DNA of 64,000 nt from Nemertoderma westbladi (Eukaryota; Xenacoelomorpha; Nemertodermatida; Nemertodermatidae), in contig JAUCBJ010008058.1 of NCBI GenBank assembly GCA_032718475.1, positions 1 to 64,000 on the forward strand. Reading direction: 5' to 3'. A program made the translations under genes and the position numbers. Under the pieces are notes generated by a model. It was not told the DNA's origin. It saw nothing but the letters and a program-made list of their open reading frames with translations, and searched no databases. This document shows, piece after piece, positions 1-9,376 of this stretch (positions are counted from its first letter, which is position 1; every line of letters begins with the position of its first letter).

Positions 1-384
1 TTCGGAGTCAGCGAGTTATCATATCCCAACCGCTTTTGTGGACTCGACTCAGACTCCCCAAATTTGAGTGTCGATTCCACCGATTAGATTTAGTGCAATT
101 CTACCAGTTGCTTAAATGTTTAGATTATAATGTACCCCTATAGCCTGATTAATACTGAATATATATTTCAGAGTTATTAATTATCCAATCATATATTTTT
201 ATACAGTATATTATTTACTCTACCATTTTCAAATTGCTTTAAATTATATGTTCACAATATTTGTTAATTGAATTAATTAGACCCCTATGTGTCTATATTC
301 TCAATGTCTACAATATATTAATAATATCGCATGTTGAATTATTCGTATTCTTCATTTTATAAAGCTTACTGTGGCCGTTTTAAT
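1..384. other. AT-rich non-coding stretch
   Basis: No open frame, repeat or RNA signature is visible here. It is AT-rich and lies downstream (minus sense) of the broken frame at 385-845. Confidence 0.5.
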
Positions 385-845
385 CTACTGTATGTTTTGT
401 ACGACTATTTGTTTAACTATAGGGTCTGTAATGGTCTGCTCCACGCACCCTAGAGCTTCATCATTTAACCCATGACGTACCCTCTTTTGTGGAATTAGCT
501 CAATAACAGAAGATGAGTCTTCCTCGTGGCTGCTTTTCTCATAGACGAGTAACATACGGTCAGCATGTTTTCCTGGAACCGTTACAACAGTCTTGTATAT
601 ATACCTTCAACACCTGTGCGATATATGTGGCGAAAAATGTCATGTGTGTCATATTTAATAGTTGGCCCCTTCCTATAGTACCGAAACTCTATTTCTTTTG
701 GGTCATGATCTGTTGCGAATGCAAATGGACATTCATTGGTTTGCAAGGGATAGGTATATGTTTTTACACGCTCCCAATTAGATAGTAACAATCGCGCAAG
801 TTCTTTAGTCTTAAATGGTTTGCGTAAATCTTTGAGAGATATCAT
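385..845 (-). pseudogene. Broken 155-codon reading frame, unknown function
   Basis: On the minus strand an ATG at 845, with TGA, TAA and TAG just upstream in frame, opens 87 codons that stop near 582. A second frame with equally protein-like composition (ends ...TDPIVKQ then stop at 385) runs on from about 583. The two join if one TA unit is removed from the short TA run at about 594-602, so a 2-bp slippage, a sequencing error or pseudogenisation separates them. The composition is mixed and soluble, with charged stretches such as DHDPKEIEF and EKSSHEEDSSS. No signal peptide or membrane segment is visible. AAGGTATAT at the break also resembles a splice donor, so it could instead be an exon end. 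I do not recognise the family. Confidence 0.35.
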
Positions 846-1734
846 ATTCTATTATCATATGCACACGAACCGTAAAGCCAGACCAAGACATACAGTACGA
901 GTACAGAATTTAATACTACACTGTAGACTTGATATTACTGAAGTACTGTAGAAGTCCCTATGACTGTACAGTTGATAAAGAGGGGCTGAGGGGGGAGGGG
1001 GGCAGGGTTATGGTAGTCCTTAGTCACCGCACTCATGGTTGACTGTCCACTGTTACTGTATGTTACTTAATAAACATATAAATCAGAACAACGTTTGCTG
1101 CTTATACTATACTATACAGTACTACAGTATATACTATACATATATTATACTATACAGTAAAACCGTCTGTTGTCTGCCAGCAGACAGGTCTGCACGTTGA
1201 TGTACCGTGGATAGTACCGTTACATCCCTGATTGTGGATTGACGACCGTGCATCCCGTTACTGCATGTTATCATGTTAAATTACATTAATATCTATGGGA
1301 CTACACCTACCTACATTCACCCTACACGTGCATCTACATGTAGGCTACACCTACCTACATGTAGCCTCTAGGTAGGCTATACCTCTACGCAAAAGATTTA
1401 CCCGCTGTATAGTGTATAGTGCAGTGCTGCCAGCTGCAGTAGCCTACCCGTGTTTAAGCGTGCTTTGGAAGGCTTGCTTCTAAATGGCCAATAAGACTGT
1501 ATTAATTTATTAGTCTTACTTTCTTTCTTTTCTAATGATGTTGTCATTTCGAACTGTTCAATTAATATTAATAGTATTTAGGATTTTTACAGTAGTGTTT
1601 GCATGCAATAGATTATATTTAAACATATCAACACTCAAACCCTCAAACCAAATCGACAGCATGGTCTTATGTGAAAGATGAACGTCTGTCTATGTTGGTG
1701 CTTGACTGAATTGTGTGATACTGAATATACAGTA
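846..1734. other. Non-coding region with small palindromes
   Basis: No gene is seen. At about 1310-1390 several overlapping CTACATGTAG / GTAGGCTAC words form small inverted repeats. Short TACAGTA-rich runs lie around 1090-1160. Confidence 0.4.
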
Positions 1735-2215
1735 TCTAATTTTGGGGACTTTAATTTACCGTTATTTGATTGGAAAAATCTTTCCTACCCGGATACACAT
1801 TTTATATAGTTTATTTGCAAATGTTTCCCTCGAGAATGGCTTAACACAGCTACAACATGAACCGACCCGTTTTGATAATATTATATAATAACTTAGTATT
1901 TTCATCAGATGATATATTTATTTCTGGTGTATTTGTAACAATGCCTTTTTCGACTAGTGACCTTTCTAGTGTTTGTTTCAGTATATTATCACCAAATCAA
2001 ACCGAATCTATTGATTATAAATTGGGTTATTATGATTTTAAGAACGCAAACTATGTTGATTTTTCACAGTTTATAGACAGTAATAACTTTCTAAATGCAT
2101 ATAGTAACTGTTCCACAGTAAATGATTACTGGTCGACTTTTAGCTCAATTTTAAAATCTGGTATTGAAAAATATGTGCCTTCCTTATAAAGAGTTCAAGA
2201 TTGATTACAAAACTA
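1735..2215 (+). pseudogene. Non-LTR retrotransposon endonuclease relic (CR1-like)
   Basis: The 3' part of an apurinic-type (EEP) endonuclease and the linker that follows it in LINEs. GDFNLPLFDW at 1747-1776 is the classic GDFN motif. A frame change near 1830 leads to NGLTQLQHEPTRFDN, and another to the 1857-2189 frame, which carries a (T/S)SDHSS-like motif (STSDLSSVCF) at about 1950-1980 and the linker SNCSTVNDYW typical of CR1-like elements. At least two frameshifts make it non-functional. It is cut off at about 2215 by the CCCGT satellite, and the reverse transcriptase is missing. Confidence 0.75.
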
Positions 2216-2779
2216 AGCTTTCCCGTCCCGTCCCGTCCCGTCCCGTCCCGTCCCGTCCCGTCCCGTCCCGTCCCGTCCCGTCCCGTCCCGTCCCGTCCCG
2301 TCCCGTCCCGTCCCGTCCCGTCCCGTCCCGTCCCGTCCCGTCCCGTCCCGTCCCGTCCCGTCCCGTCCCGTCCCGTCCCGTCCCGTCCCGTCCCGTCCCG
2401 TCCCGTCCCGTCCCGTCCCGTCCCGTCCCGTCCCGTCCCGTCCCGTCCCGTCCCGTCCCGTCCCGTCCCGTCCCGTCCCGTCCCGTCCCGTCCCGTCCCG
2501 TCCCGTCCCGTCCCGTCCCGTCCCGTCCCGTCCCGTCCCGTCCCGTCCCGTCCCGTCCCGTCCCGTCCCGTCCGTCCCGTCCCCGTCCCGTCCCGTCCCG
2601 TCCCGTCCCGTCCCGTCCCGTCCCGTCCCGTCCCGTCCCGTCCCGTCCCGTCCCGTCCCGTCCCGTCCCGTCCCGTCCCGTCCCGTCCCGTCCCGTCCCG
2701 TCCCGTCCCGTCCCGTCCTTTCCCCGTCCCCGCCCTAAGCTTTCCCGTCCTTTCCCCGTCCCCGCCCTAAGCTTTCCCG
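2214..2779. repeat. (CCCGT)n satellite, about 100 copies
   Basis: A nearly pure 5-bp tandem array from about 2219 to 2718, with one irregularity near 2571-2585. A two-fold duplication of a ~32-bp segment containing AAGCTTTCCCGTCC follows (2736-2779). The same AAGCTTTCCCGTC word also begins the array at 2214. Because the unit is 5 bp, every frame reads a 5-residue periodic peptide (SRPVP forward, GTGRD reverse). The long open frames here are therefore a by-product of the repeat and not genes. Confidence 0.95.
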
Positions 2780-3092
2780 TCCTTTGTAAGAAAGCTACAT
2801 AAAAAGAAAAAAATATTATGGCGCCGCAGGCATACTGTAAATGGAATGTCATACTATAAGCGATGTGCAAAAGCTGCAGCTCGAGCTGCCTGTATAGTCC
2901 AGTCAAAATAGGCGAAAAAAGGGCTCAACCTCGAACAAATTGCAACAGATTTTAATTTAATATTTTCTAGGCCCAAATTTTATGCTTATGACATTTAATT
3001 GTATTAATTCCAACATTTGGAGTAAAGATTTAAAATCAATGAATATATCGTTGCAATAAATTAATAAAATTATTTAATAAAAAGAGTTCATG
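2780..3092. other. AT-rich spacer, nothing recognised
   Basis: AT-rich DNA between the satellite and a minus-strand LINE fragment. No feature seen. Confidence 0.4.
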
Positions 3093-3690
3093 TTAATCAT
3101 TAGAGGGGGAGGGGTCGGTGGGCAGGTCTGCAATGAACATTGTCGTACGTAACGCTGATATAGCTGGAGGGACGCCGGCGCACGCTCTATAGTGTACCGC
3201 ACTGTCCGCTGTGGCCCCGCATAAGCGACAGTGGCAGCTGGGGGTCGCACTGAGTTTGTGGTGAAAACCGTTTGCGATGAGCTGACCAGCGGTGCGGCGC
3301 CGATAACCAGTTAGAGTAGGCGGGTCTATTTCAGACGTTTCGGGGTCGTCTACGACCGACAAGATTGTGGTTGACGAGGCGAATTTGCTAATACCGAACC
3401 AGAACCAGAGTTTCCAATAGAAAGCCCGAATTCTATGGATGTGGTCCAGCTGTGCAATATTATTTTCCGAAGTGAAAACGCTGCATCCGTAGGATATAGA
3501 AGGGTAAATGATGGCAAGCCATAATCGTTTTGCGGTCGTCATGGATACAACATTTAATTTAACTTTGGTAGCGAGGCGCATACAGCAGGCAATACCTTTA
3601 CTATATAAATGGGCGTGGTGGACACTGGGGCCATTTTTCGTTGATAGGACGACCCCTAATAATTTTATGCTTATCAACATATCCAAAATC
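3093..3690 (-). pseudogene. Non-LTR retrotransposon C-terminal fragment
   Basis: A 197-codon open stretch. It begins with the post-RT motif LLGVVLSTKNGP (the KxLGVxLD-type segment after the RT palm), continues through the thumb-like IIYPSISYGCSVF segment, and ends with a cysteine/histidine cluster CHCRLCGATADSAVHYRAC, as seen at the C terminus of many LINE ORF2 proteins. The endonuclease and RT catalytic core are absent, so this is a truncated copy. Its family differs from that of the RTE-like copies elsewhere in the window. Confidence 0.7.
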
Positions 3691-4089
3691 GGCCCAAATC
3701 GGGTTGTTGGAACTTGGTTAAATAGACCATTTCACCATGGCAACGGAAAGTCATACATAAATCACCCATTTGCTATAATCCTACCTTGACCTACCCCACC
3801 CAAATCACTATCGCAGAATCCGATGGGGCACGTTTTGAAACCCGGTTACTATGACAACTATGAGAATTACATCGTCGAAATAAATTGTACAGTAAATTTA
3901 TGAAATTTTGGAAACGTATCCGTGTTGCGTGTTCACATTGTTGCAAAAGTAGGAAACTCTGTAATTATATTGTCCTTAAGCATGATTGTTTTTTTCTAGA
4001 TTCGGCGTTGAAGTGGAATAGTAGTTGGCCTGTAACCTAGGTAATAAGAAAATAATATCACCTATAATGTTTCTTCAGTTTAAATATGG
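3691..4089. other. Non-coding spacer with one X-box-like word
   Basis: No gene is seen. GTTACTATGACAAC at 3845-3858 fits the RFX X-box pattern (GTNRCC-spacer-RGNAAC) loosely. Confidence 0.35.
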
Positions 4090-4870
4090 TTACTGGCTCC
4101 AGAAGTCGAGGAAATCCTGCCAAGTACCTAACTGATCTAGACTTTGCTGATGACTTAGGAGTACTCTCAGAATCATTAGAGGGACCCCAACGGCTCCTCG
4201 GCTCATTAGAATATGCTGCTTCTAGTGTTGGTCTTTTTATTAACTCCAAAAAGACCAAAATTCTGACAGTTAACTTTGAAAGCTCTCAGCAAGTCTCTGA
4301 TCGGATGAGCATAAGCTCAAAGGATGGTATGCTTGAGCATGTGGACGACTTCTGTTACCTGAGATCATGGATCCGGAAGTCAGGTGAGGACCTTCGAATA
4401 CGTAAGGGAAAGGCATGGACAGCCTTGGATAGGCGTTCCAGGATTTGGAAGTCACCGAGAATTAATCGGAAACTTAAGGTCCGATTATTTAGAGCAGCAG
4501 AAGTTCCAGTACTCCTATGGGATTCCATGCTGGGCTCTAACTGCGGAGGACACCAAATCTCTGGATGCACATTCACAAGAATGCTACGCCGGGTTCATTG
4601 TGTCAAGTACAATGCACACATCTCCAACCAGACACTATATAACATTGGAGGTGTCTTATTGGTTCCCCCAAGCTTGACACTAGAACAAAATCGCCTCCGC
4701 TTTGCAGGACATTGCTTTCGCCGTGAGGACCAGCCAGTGCATAATCTTGTACTTTGGCAGCCTCATGGAGTTAATAAGCATGGTGGACAGCCCATGACTT
4801 TCTTGAGATGCATCTTAAAGGACACTTAAAAATGCAGCTGCAATGCAGCATGCCGATACTGGTGGTAGTA
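4090..4870 (+). pseudogene. RTE-like retrotransposon, 5'-truncated copy
   Basis: A 247-codon frame. It starts just before the RT motif LDFADDLGVL (4137-4166), passes KTKILTVNF and the CYLRSWIRKSG post-RT segment, and ends early at 4829, where the intact relatives continue to ...ANVMGDRELWRC. A frame error lies near the LLWDSMLGSN segment, where relatives read LLYGSPCWAL. The copy ends with the family 3' tail (TGCAGCTGCAATGCAGC, then TGGTGGTAGTAG). It is the same family as the copies at 39430, 46533 and 53758. The loss of everything upstream of the FADD box is typical of 5' truncation during target-primed reverse transcription. Confidence 0.85.
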
Positions 4871-4974
4871 GTGGTTACTATCATTTTAAAAAGAAACCAA
4901 TTCAGGACGAAGTACCTCACATGTCGCGTCGCTATGTTCAGACCATAATTTGCCAGCCAATCATGTCCTTTCTT

Positions 4975-5120
4975 GTTGCCATGGCAACCAAAAATATTAT
5001 TTAATATGTGAAAATTCCATCAGAAACATTTTATATATTCTTCAGATGCATATCAATATGTTACATAGTCAACATTAATAATCACAAGCGAAGTCATTAT
5101 TCTGTTGTTTCCATAGCAAC
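4975..5120. promoter_or_regulatory. Pair of RFX X-box-like motifs
   Basis: GTTGCCATGGCAAC at 4975-4988 is a perfect palindrome matching the RFX X-box consensus. GTTTCCATAGCAAC at 5107-5120 is a near match. RFX factors bind such sites upstream of ciliary genes in animals. No adjacent gene is visible, so function is an inference from the motif only. Confidence 0.35.
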
Positions 5121-5238
5121 GGGCATATTTTAGTATTTATGTAGTTATAGTAACGTATTTGGCATTTTATTGACATTGGAAGGGGGAAATATCTTCCTGG
5201 CCTGTTGTATTTATTACATATACTAACTAAGTCGCTAG

Positions 5239-5955
5239 ACGCGGGCACTATCGTCTCGCGGGCACTAACGTCTCGCGGGCACTAACGTCTCGCGGGCACT
5301 AACGTCTCGCGAGACACTAACGTTTCGCGGGCACTAACGTTTCGCGGGCACTAACGTCTCGCGGGCACTAACGTCTCGCGGACACTAACGTCTCGCGGAC
5401 ACTAACGTCTCACGGGCACTAACGTCTCGCGGGCACTAACGTCTCGTGGGCAGTGACGTCTCGCGGGCACTAACGTCTCGCGGGCACTAACGTCTCGCGG
5501 GCACTAACATCTCGCGGACACTAACGTCTCGCGGGCACTAACGTCTCGCGGGCACTAACGTCTCGCGGGCACTAACGTCTCGCGGGCACTAACGTCTCGC
5601 GGGCACTAACGTCTCGCGGGCACTAACGTCTCGCGGGCACTAACGTCTCGCGGGCACTAACGTCTCGCGGGCACTAACGTCTCGCGGGCACTAACGTCTC
5701 GCGGGCACTAACGTCTCGCGGGCACTAACGTCTCGCCGGCACTAACGTCTCGCCGGCACTAACGTCTCGCCGGCACTAACGTCTCGCGGGCACTAACATC
5801 TCGCCGGCACTAACATCTCGCAGGCACTAACGTCTCGCGGGCACTAACGTCTCGCGGGCACTAACGTCTCGCGGGCACTAACGTCTCGCGGGCACTAACG
5901 TCTCGCGGACACTAACGTCTCGCGGGCACTAACGTCTCGCGGGCACTAACGTCCC
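5239..5955. repeat. 17-bp minisatellite, about 42 copies
   Basis: Head-to-tail copies of a 17-bp unit (GCGGGCACTAACGTCTC and variants), GC-rich against an AT-rich background. Variants cluster: GCCGGC versions lie together around 5735-5820, and GCGGACAC versions around 5380-5400 and 5515. This suggests local block duplication. There are no spacers, so it is not a CRISPR array. Confidence 0.95.
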
Positions 5956-5975
5956 ATGGGACATTAGTGCCCGCG
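5938..5975. repeat. 38-bp palindrome capping the 17-bp array
   Basis: The last array unit is followed by its own inverted copy, with CCCATGGG at the centre. CGCGGGCACTAACGT on the left pairs with ACATTAGTGCCCGCG on the right, with one mismatch, giving a near-perfect palindrome exactly at the array edge. Confidence 0.85.
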
Positions 5976-7123
5976 ATAATGAGTCAGTGTTAAGAGCGAT
6001 TAACAACGAAGACGCAGATACGGTGTGATTTTAATGAACTACAACAGAAATTAATTATTCTAAATTAACAATAAATTGTAAACTTGAATATAATGGAAGT
6101 TACATAATGAAATGTTCTAACGTTGAACCAAAATGCATTAAATACTTAAATAATATACCGGTACACATAAAAGTGCAAATATATATATATATAACTCTAT
6201 GATTAAGATAAGTACCATTACTATTGTACAAGAGGCGTGAATACAAAAAATAAACTATTGTGCTGGTAAAAATGAAAGAAGTTTGTAGCGAAAGTCCAAA
6301 TAGAGGAAATCGATTAAACGCCCGGCGGCCTTCTCCATCGTAACGAGACTATAAGTAACTACCGGTATATAAAGTAACTACCGGTATATAAAGTAACTAC
6401 CGGTATATAAACCAAAGAGGCACTGATCTAATCATTCAAAAGTTATAACCTAAACACTAAACTATTTATTTACAAATACAGAAAAAGTATTAACAAAGGG
6501 AACCCATTTATATAGGCAACTAAACATAAACAAAATAATAGTTATTTATAATTAACTAACAAAACATAAATTATTTGGTTAAGTTAGCTATATAAATAAA
6601 TACCGGTAATGCATTAAATTATAATCCTACGCCATAAGCAGCTAGACAGAATAGGTTAACCAAGTTAATCAATTAAGTGAGTTAAGTGGATTGAACAGTA
6701 GAACTCGTATGTGTGCAACTAAAATATGAAGTGAACGTGTTCAATAACCACAACGCATCGTCCACATATCCGAATTTAATTGGTTAATCCGAAACTCACA
6801 AAAATGGAAGGAAAACGTTTTAGAAAAGCTTTTTAAATAGATTATGGGGGGGGGGGGGGGGGTTTAATTATTTGGATAAATTTATGGAAGATGCGTGGAC
6901 CATTAATTATCGAACAATAATTAGTAATTAGTGATGTTAGTTCTGATCTGACAGGATTAAATTTATACTGCGAGAAAAACATTATTAATTATTTAACCTG
7001 AAATTATTTCACTGCCACAAAATGTAAAATGCACATGATTTATAATCTGCAATAATTGAACTCCTAGGAGCAGCACAAAGTGTGTGTGATATGTATAGCG
7101 TGACGCACCATAAAGAACTATTG
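5976..7123. other. Non-coding, 3' side of the SEC14L1-like gene
   Basis: AT-rich. It contains three tandem copies of a 19-bp unit with ACCGGTATATAA (6353-6412) and a run of about 16 G (6847-6862). No gene is seen. The part nearest 7123 should be the 3' UTR of the minus-strand gene. Confidence 0.5.
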
Positions 7124-9376
7124 TTAGTAGGTAGAGGTAGACACCCCGCTAGTGCTGTGGGAGTTGCCGCTGTGCGAACTCTGCAGGGACTGCAGACTGG
7201 ATATGGAGCCCTTGAAGTCCTTCCCGGGTAGAACCTCGGTGTAGTACATGATCCTACTGCGGCCCCCTCCGCCCCCGGGATGCAGGGATTCCCCCCTGGA
7301 TGCCCCCCGATGGACCGAGTCCCCCCTGGATGCCCCCCGATGGACCGAGTCCCCCCTGGATGCCCCCCGATGGACCGATTCCCCCCTGGATGCCCCCCGA
7401 TGGACCGAGTCCCCCCTGGATGTCCCCAGATGGACCGAGTCCCCCCTGGATGCCCCCCGATGGACCGCGTCCCCCCCGGATCCCCCCCTATGGACCCGGC
7501 TCGCTTTATGGCTCCACTGCAGCACGTAGGTCCCCACCAGCTTGGCCACCTGACTGCCCTGCATCGACGTGGCCTCCCGGCACGTTATCGGCCCTTCCAC
7601 CACGGTCAACTCGACTCCCAACTTCGACTTATCGATCGGATGATGTTCGGGGATTCGCTTCAAACTACGTAGAATCCGGAACACCGTATCGCCTTTAATA
7701 ACGTCGAAATCGTAGGTGATGACTGAATCGGGTTCGTAGATCGGGATGAAGACCTCGTAGGGGGCGGTGTCCTTAATGGATCCGGAGCGGTAGATGGACT
7801 CCATCGCGAGTCCGTGGTCGTCCTCGATGTCCTCGACGGATCGGTACAAGGTCTTGGGAACGAGTCCGCCTTCCGGGATCCCGGTGTACGCGGCGCCCCC
7901 GAGGAAGTCCGGGATCATCTCCGGCTCGATGTAATCCGCTAAACCTTCGAGGTAATCAGTCCCGGAGAAAACCACGAACTTCTTCCGGGTCGTGTCGTCG
8001 ATGAACGGGCTGATCAGGGTCCACAGCACCGGGAAGACGCGCGGTGCCCGGCATATCAGCAGCTTCCCCGCCGTCTCGGGGTAGTTCGCCTCCACTATCT
8101 CGATGAGTCGCAGCATCGCCTTCACCCCGGGGCGCCACAGATGCCGCATGCTGAGTCCGTCGCAGTCGACCACGCAGGTCCACGTAGAGACGGGCCCCCC
8201 GCTCTCCCGCGTCGCAACCTCAGTGCGTCTCGCGCCCTCCTCCATTATGTGTATCACGTGTTTGAACATGCAATCCTCCCCGACGCTGCGCACCAACCCC
8301 TTGATATCGAGCGCACCGAACCGCACCACGTAGAGCGGACGCAACTCGCGGTCGCATCCGCTCCAACCCCCCGGGTAGAACTCCTCGATGGTGCGACACG
8401 GTTTGTAGTTGCTTAGTATCTGCTCTATGCGATGCTGCTTCCGCCACGCCATTGATTTGAACAGCATCTCGCGAGCTTTCTCCACGTTGTAGTCCCTCGC
8501 CCGTAGGAACCGGATGATTGTCCGATCGTCCGGGACAGCCGTTGTCTCTTGAACCAACATCCGGAGGGTCACTAACTGACTCTCCTCAAAGAGCGTCAGC
8601 CGCCCGAGGTAGCGATGGATGTACTCCACGTCGAGCAGTTTGGAGCCGCGGTGGAACTGTTCCGAAGTCGCGGAACCCTTACGGAACACATCGTCCGTTG
8701 TGGCCACTTTCTCCTCTTCGCAGACGGCGCCCGCTATTCCAGAATCCGCGTCCTCGGCGCTGGCACCGAGACTCAACTCGCTCTGTGCGTCCACAAACAA
8801 CTCGTCCTTATCGGAGGAATCCGATATAGAACGAAAACGCGGAACGTACGTACAACCCGATTCAACAAGTTCATCGATAAAATACTGTAAAATTTCCTTA
8901 CCTTTCTTTATATTGGCCGCGTATTGCTTGAAAGCTAACTTTTCCACCATTGTTTCGAGGCCGAAAAAGTGTTTAACATCGAGCGTGGCGGATTGTTCGA
9001 AGGAAGTCCAATCGCTGTTCTCCTCGTGGGCCGAGTAACTGCAACATTCCTTGACGACCACTCGATTAGCGAACGATTCGTTAAACGCCTCGATTTTTAG
9101 TTGACGTTTTCGCAGATCCAACGAGTTGCTTTGTATAAAATAAACGAAATCGACGCCGGAAACCTTCTTCAGTATATACGGCGCCTCCACGTTGAGTTTG
9201 CAGCGTCTCTCGATAACCTGGACGGACGAATCTTCGGATTGGTATTGCGATGTTATCTCCGTATCTATTACGATCGGCATTAGTTTGCACTTCGGGAAGC
9301 GCTTCTCGTAAGCTTTCATGACCAACTCGAATGGGTACTTGTAAATCCGAACAGGAGACTGGTAACTGTGAACCAT
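7124..9376 (-). CDS. SEC14L1: SEC14-like protein 1/5 (PRELI, CRAL-TRIO, GOLD)
   Basis: 750 residues in one uninterrupted exon. Residues 1-175 form a PRELI/MSF1 domain, starting VHSYQSPVRIYKYPFELVMKAYE and including a VDFVYF-type segment and an ERRCKLNVEAP motif very close to vertebrate SEC14L1. An acidic linker (about 176-250) follows, then a CRAL-TRIO N-terminal helix region (RTIIRFLRARDYNVEKA, about 280-300), a CRAL-TRIO lipid-binding domain (about 325-505, containing TWTCVVDCDGLSMRHLW), and a GOLD domain (about 535-720, including YDFDVIKGDTVF and YVLQWS...MYYTEV). The family binds hydrophobic ligands and works in membrane traffic and signalling in the cytoplasm; in vertebrates it has been tied to RIG-I and choline-transporter regulation. 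The ATG has G at -3 and +4. Unusual points are the lack of introns and an 80-residue tandem repeat inside the GOLD domain. SEC14L5 is the alternative name; the sequence does not separate the two paralogues. Confidence 0.93.
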   Translation of the reverse strand: MVHSYQSPVRIYKYPFELVMKAYEKRFPKCKLMPIVIDTEITSQYQSEDSSVQVIERRCKLNVEAPYILKKVSGVDFVYFIQSNSLDLRKRQLKIEAFNESFANRVVVKECCSYSAHEENSDWTSFEQSATLDVKHFFGLETMVEKLAFKQYAANIKKGKEILQYFIDELVESGCTYVPRFRSISDSSDKDELFVDAQSELSLGASAEDADSGIAGAVCEEEKVATTDDVFRKGSATSEQFHRGSKLLDVEYIHRYLGRLTLFEESQLVTLRMLVQETTAVPDDRTIIRFLRARDYNVEKAREMLFKSMAWRKQHRIEQILSNYKPCRTIEEFYPGGWSGCDRELRPLYVVRFGALDIKGLVRSVGEDCMFKHVIHIMEEGARRTEVATRESGGPVSTWTCVVDCDGLSMRHLWRPGVKAMLRLIEIVEANYPETAGKLLICRAPRVFPVLWTLISPFIDDTTRKKFVVFSGTDYLEGLADYIEPEMIPDFLGGAAYTGIPEGGLVPKTLYRSVEDIEDDHGLAMESIYRSGSIKDTAPYEVFIPIYEPDSVITYDFDVIKGDTVFRILRSLKRIPEHHPIDKSKLGVELTVVEGPITCREATSMQGSQVAKLVGTYVLQWSHKASRVHRGGSGGDAVHRGASRGDSVHLGTSRGDSVHRGASRGESVHRGASRGDSVHRGASRGDSVHRGASRGESLHPGGGGGRSRIMYYTEVLPGKDFKGSISSLQSLQSSHSGNSHSTSGVSTSTY
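7256..7495 (-). repeat. 30-bp coding minisatellite inside the GOLD domain
   Basis: Eight in-frame 30-bp units encode VHRGASRGDS and variants at residues 628-707, between the YVLQWSHKA strand and the MYYTEV strand of the GOLD sandwich. Vertebrate SEC14L1 has an unrelated, shorter loop there. The outer units (VHRGGSGGDA and LHPGGGGGRS) are diverged and the inner ones nearly identical, as expected for recent expansion by unequal exchange. Confidence 0.9.

Noticed and set aside
513-785. 90-codon plus-strand frame
   Set aside because: Antisense shadow of the more protein-like minus-strand frame at 385-845.
2164-2906. Three long open frames over the CCCGT array, both strands
   Set aside because: A stop-free 5-bp repeat opens every frame; composition is purely periodic.
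7248-8890. Several frames opposite and alongside the SEC14L1-like gene
   Set aside because: GC-rich shadow frames of the real coding strand.
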